Assembly: GCF_019649055.1 (NCBI RefSeq)
Contig: NW_026570272.1
Span: 806,001 to 870,000 of the forward strand
Direction of reading: 5' to 3'
DNA: 64,000 nucleotides
DNA from: Paramacrobiotus metropolitanus
Taxonomy: Eukaryota > Tardigrada > Eutardigrada > Parachela > Macrobiotidae
Below the pieces are notes generated by a model. That model was not told the origin of the DNA, did not search any database, and saw nothing but the letters and a program-made list of their open reading frames with translations. The position numbers were made by a program, and so were the translations under genes. This document shows, one piece after another, positions 61,136 through 64,000 of this stretch (positions within the stretch are counted from its first letter, which is position 1; each line of letters begins with the position of its first letter).

Positions 61136-62823
61136 ATGGGAAGTATTCCGCACACTCCCGATACTCTTCCTCGAAACCGCAAATTCTCATTCCGCGACAG
61201 CAACGCCACGTTAGCCGTGGCATCATCCACCGGCGCTGTTGAAAATGAGAGCATCCGAAAAGACACCAATTTATACAAACTTTTCCGTCCCTTTCTTCTC
61301 CTATTCCGCATCGGAGGGATGTTTTTCGGTGATGCATTCCGCACGGATTCCACCGCACCGCGTATCCAACGCATTATCGAAGCGTTCTTCTGTTTTTACA
61401 GTACCGTTGCATTATTACTGTGCTGGTTCGATACTTCGGTCTTCGTTTACGCCTGCTACCATCGCTGGCACGATTTGCCCATGACCTTTGAAGACATGCC
61501 AACCATCGTCGAATACATTAGTCGCAATCTGTGGGCCGTGCAGTTCTGTGTGGTCTTCTTGATCTTCTACCGCGCGTCCTTGTCCAAACACGGGTGGAGC
61601 TATTTTATCCGCCAATGGGAAACTTTGAGCTATAACTGCGTGTTCCCAAACTGTAAAGGTCACGAACGCTTCCACCGCGAGTTCCGCAAAAGGAGGAATG
61701 TTCTGCTAACCGTCGCGCTCGTGCATCTGGGGATTCAGCTGACCTCCACATACGGCAGCCGTGCGAATTTGGGGGAAGTGGGTGATACCTACGTCCAACC
61801 GGAAATAGATATTGCGAAGCGGGTGGCCGATTTCTTCCTAAGCTTCTGTTTTACCGTGCCCATTTACTTTTTCGCTATGGTGGCGTTTGTTATCTCGCTG
61901 AGTTTCCGGCATCTGAAGGAGGACCTGGCGTACGTGCTGCAGAGCGGAACGGGTGGAAAGTGTATCGAAGATTTCCGCAAACAACATCAGGGACTGTGTG
62001 CGCTGGTGCAGATCGCCGATTCTTTGTTTGCGGCATTCCTTATAATTGAGATAACGTTAAGTGTGCTGCAAGTGCTGTTTGAGGTGTTCATGCTGCAGGC
62101 GGAACTGGATAGTGGGACTTCGGTGAACACGGGGAATGCGTTGTCGTATGTGTTGTGGTGTGTGACCTATGTGTCGCAGGTAACAATTGTGCTGTCTATG
62201 GGAGCATCAGTCAACGAAGCGGTAAGAGAATGTTCTTATATTGTTGGCGCTAATAAGAACTCATACAATACATAATATGTAAGTACATATGTATTGTACT
62301 TACTCATTTACTTATTGTACTTATTCATGTACAAGTCATATTAATTAAACATAGATGAATTGAAATTTTAAAAAAAGTGAGAAATTGTGGGCAGCTCAAT
62401 CGAAAGCGACATTCCTAATAAATAGTCCTGGTGGCAGTGATAATAGTTGTTGTGATTTCAAGGCACATTCGCCCGAACTGGATTTATTCAGCGTCGATCA
62501 GAATACGCTAACGGTGGCACAGTGCCGGCAGTTACAGATATTCCTCACCAGGATCACCTGCAGTAAAATCGGATTCACTGCCGGTGGAGTGTTTGTCATT
62601 GAACGCTCAGCAGTGGCCGAGGTCATTTATTAAAAAAAACGAGAAAATTTCGTGAAACATAGTTGAATTTATTAAATGAATAAATGAATGAATATTTTTA
62701 CAGGTTTTTGGAACATACATCACATACCAGATCCTTATTTTCGAGCTGCGACTGGATTTGAAAATGGATAACATTGTGGAAAGTGTACGGGATTGCCAGT
62801 GTTTAAAATCTTTAACGGCTTGA
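61136..62823 (+). CDS. Gustatory-receptor-type seven-TM chemoreceptor, three exons
   Basis: Exons 61136-62221, 62463-62621 and 62704-62823 all join in phase 0; 454 aa. The start chosen is the ATG giving MGSIPHTPDTLPRN; an alternative in-frame start lies at 61064. About seven hydrophobic segments are visible, for example IIEAFFCFYSTVALLLCW, LWAVQFCVVFLIFY, FFLSFCFTVPIYFFAMVAFV, LFAAFLIIEITLSVLQVLF and VLWCVTYVSQVTIVLSMG. The C-terminal exons carry the family hallmark: KIGFTAGGVFVIERS, then GTYITYQILIF, matching the TYxxxLxQF region of insect Gr proteins with Q retained in a shifted form. Gr proteins are inverted-topology ligand-gated channels in the plasma membrane. The ligand is unknown. Confidence 0.82.
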
Positions 62824-63816
62824 GATAAGCCTAAAGTCTCGCTTGTCAAATATATTATCATCACGGTGGTATTAATATTCATCACGACGAAATGCATAAC
62901 AATAGTTCTTGTTGGACAAAAGGACGCGGTGATGAATACTTCCATATATTTATTTGCAAACCATCCGCGTCGTTATTTTGCGCAACACTTCACCTGTTTG
63001 CTGTAACGCCTTCTCTTGACAGTGGGTATAATAAATAATTACACATAGATTTTATTAGTACTTCCACAGCCAAATGTGCACTGTATGCAATCAAGCACGC
63101 ATTCCCATACAGAAAAAGCGTGACACCAGCAGAAAATAAACACCCTGCGCCGATTGCCGCTCCTTTCACTTGCGCAACGGTTCTAGGTACTTTGCTTGAT
63201 TGATTTCCGGCCAGCATGCCCTAGAATCTTTAGTTATTTATTTGACAATCTAATTGAACAATAAGAGTACTTATTACTGTAGCTGTGTAGCACTGCCCTT
63301 GAAGTTTAACATCACTGTTAACAGTGTCAAGCGTCACATTTCTCGTAGGATAATCAGTTCACATTTCAGTTCACATTTCTCGTAAGATAATCAAATAGAG
63401 GAAATTGGGCTTAAAACCATTTCCATGTAAGCCAAAACATTCGTCAAGCTGGTCTATTCTTTTCACGATAATTGGTTGTATAATGTTCTCAGCCCATATA
63501 TTTATGGCTATTGTGCATGCCTTCCTTCGTCATTTTCTCAGAGCGCATGGGTCATTAAGGGAAATGGCCCGGTACATGGTGTTAAAAATGGGATACGTAC
63601 ACTAAAACTTTTGCTTTCGCGCACTCTGATTCGCTTTTTTGTGATACTTTATGTCATTCCAAAGCTAAATGATTTGCATACATTGTTCTGAGAATCTTTT
63701 GCGCGCGCAACATCCGGTTGCCGAGATATGGCGTACTAAAATGAGCGAAAAGTTTAAATTCATTGTTGTGTATCAAAATTCAAAAGTCTGGTTACTGCCC
63801 GATCTTCTTGAAACTA
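62824..63816. other. Intergenic region, no supported gene
   Basis: Only short random ORFs. A small imperfect direct repeat of cagttcacatttctcgtaag is present at about 63335-63395. Confidence 0.5.
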
Positions 63817-64000
63817 TGCTGCAAAAGACACATGGCCATAAAGTCGAAAGTGAACCAATTTCAGGTTCACAGCATTTTTTCCGATTTTAAAATGAATGTC
63901 AATGTCAAAAATTTTAAAATTTATTTTATAATTATGGAGTAGTGCTGTGAACCTGAATTGGTTCACTTTCGACTTTATGGCCATGTGTCTTTTGCAGCAA
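63817..64000. repeat. Long inverted repeat running to the window edge
   Basis: The arms 63817-63874 and 63943-64000 are reverse complements over 58 bases with a single 1-base indel (ccaatttcagg against ccaattcagg). They flank 68 bp of AT-rich sequence. The right arm touches the window end, so the element may extend further. It resembles a short TIR element or the end of a larger one. Confidence 0.85.

Overview
The window is invertebrate nuclear DNA. It has spliced genes with GT-AG introns from about 50 bp to over 1 kb. The gene content is animal: a receptor guanylyl cyclase, a nuclear-receptor ligand-binding domain, astacin, MAM, TSP1 and LRR secreted proteins, rhodopsin-like GPCRs, a gustatory-receptor-type chemoreceptor and carboxylesterases. 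The gustatory-type receptor and the divergent GPCR motifs point to an ecdysozoan. A tardigrade is my best guess, inferred from overall style and not proven. Exons below were rebuilt by matching donor/acceptor sites and reading phase by eye.

Layout. 0-7.5 kb: a small inverted-repeat element and two F-box genes on the + strand; the second carries a Tudor-like N-terminal region and an apparent frameshift. 9.5-11.5 kb: a two-exon GPCR (+) with a 21-bp duplication in TM6. 16.2-17.3 kb: a second GPCR (-) broken by an in-frame TGA, with a 158-bp identical duplication over its 3' end. 18.3-23.7 kb: a 565-bp terminal-inverted-repeat element, then a complete-looking tyrosine-recombinase retrotransposon (gag, RT/RNase H, YR) with split direct repeats A1...B1-A2-B2, most like Ngaro. 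24-27.2 kb: repeats and no gene. 27.5-28.9 kb: secreted LRR-like protein (-). 30.5-32.6 kb: nuclear-receptor LBD gene (-) with a doubtful DNA-binding domain. 34.6-35.8 kb: complete four-exon secreted MAM protein (-). 36.4-38.9 kb: complete six-exon astacin metalloprotease (+). 39.4-40.6 kb: palindromes and a long foldback hairpin.

42.3-51.0 kb holds two tandem 11-exon secreted carboxylesterase-family genes (-). Copy A is fully consistent. Copy B has lost one splice acceptor. Between them lie a decayed third esterase exon 1 and a relic of an astacin 3' end, so local duplications have scattered gene pieces. 52.6-59.8 kb is a complete 20-exon receptor guanylyl cyclase (+): ligand-binding domain, TM, kinase-homology domain and cyclase domain with guanine-specifying residues kept. 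60.2-60.7 kb is a small secreted acidic/TSP1 protein (+), 61.1-62.8 kb a gustatory-type receptor (+), and the right edge cuts into a long inverted repeat.

The genes do not form one pathway. Common themes are extracellular or membrane proteins (sensing, signalling, secreted enzymes) and heavy local duplication.
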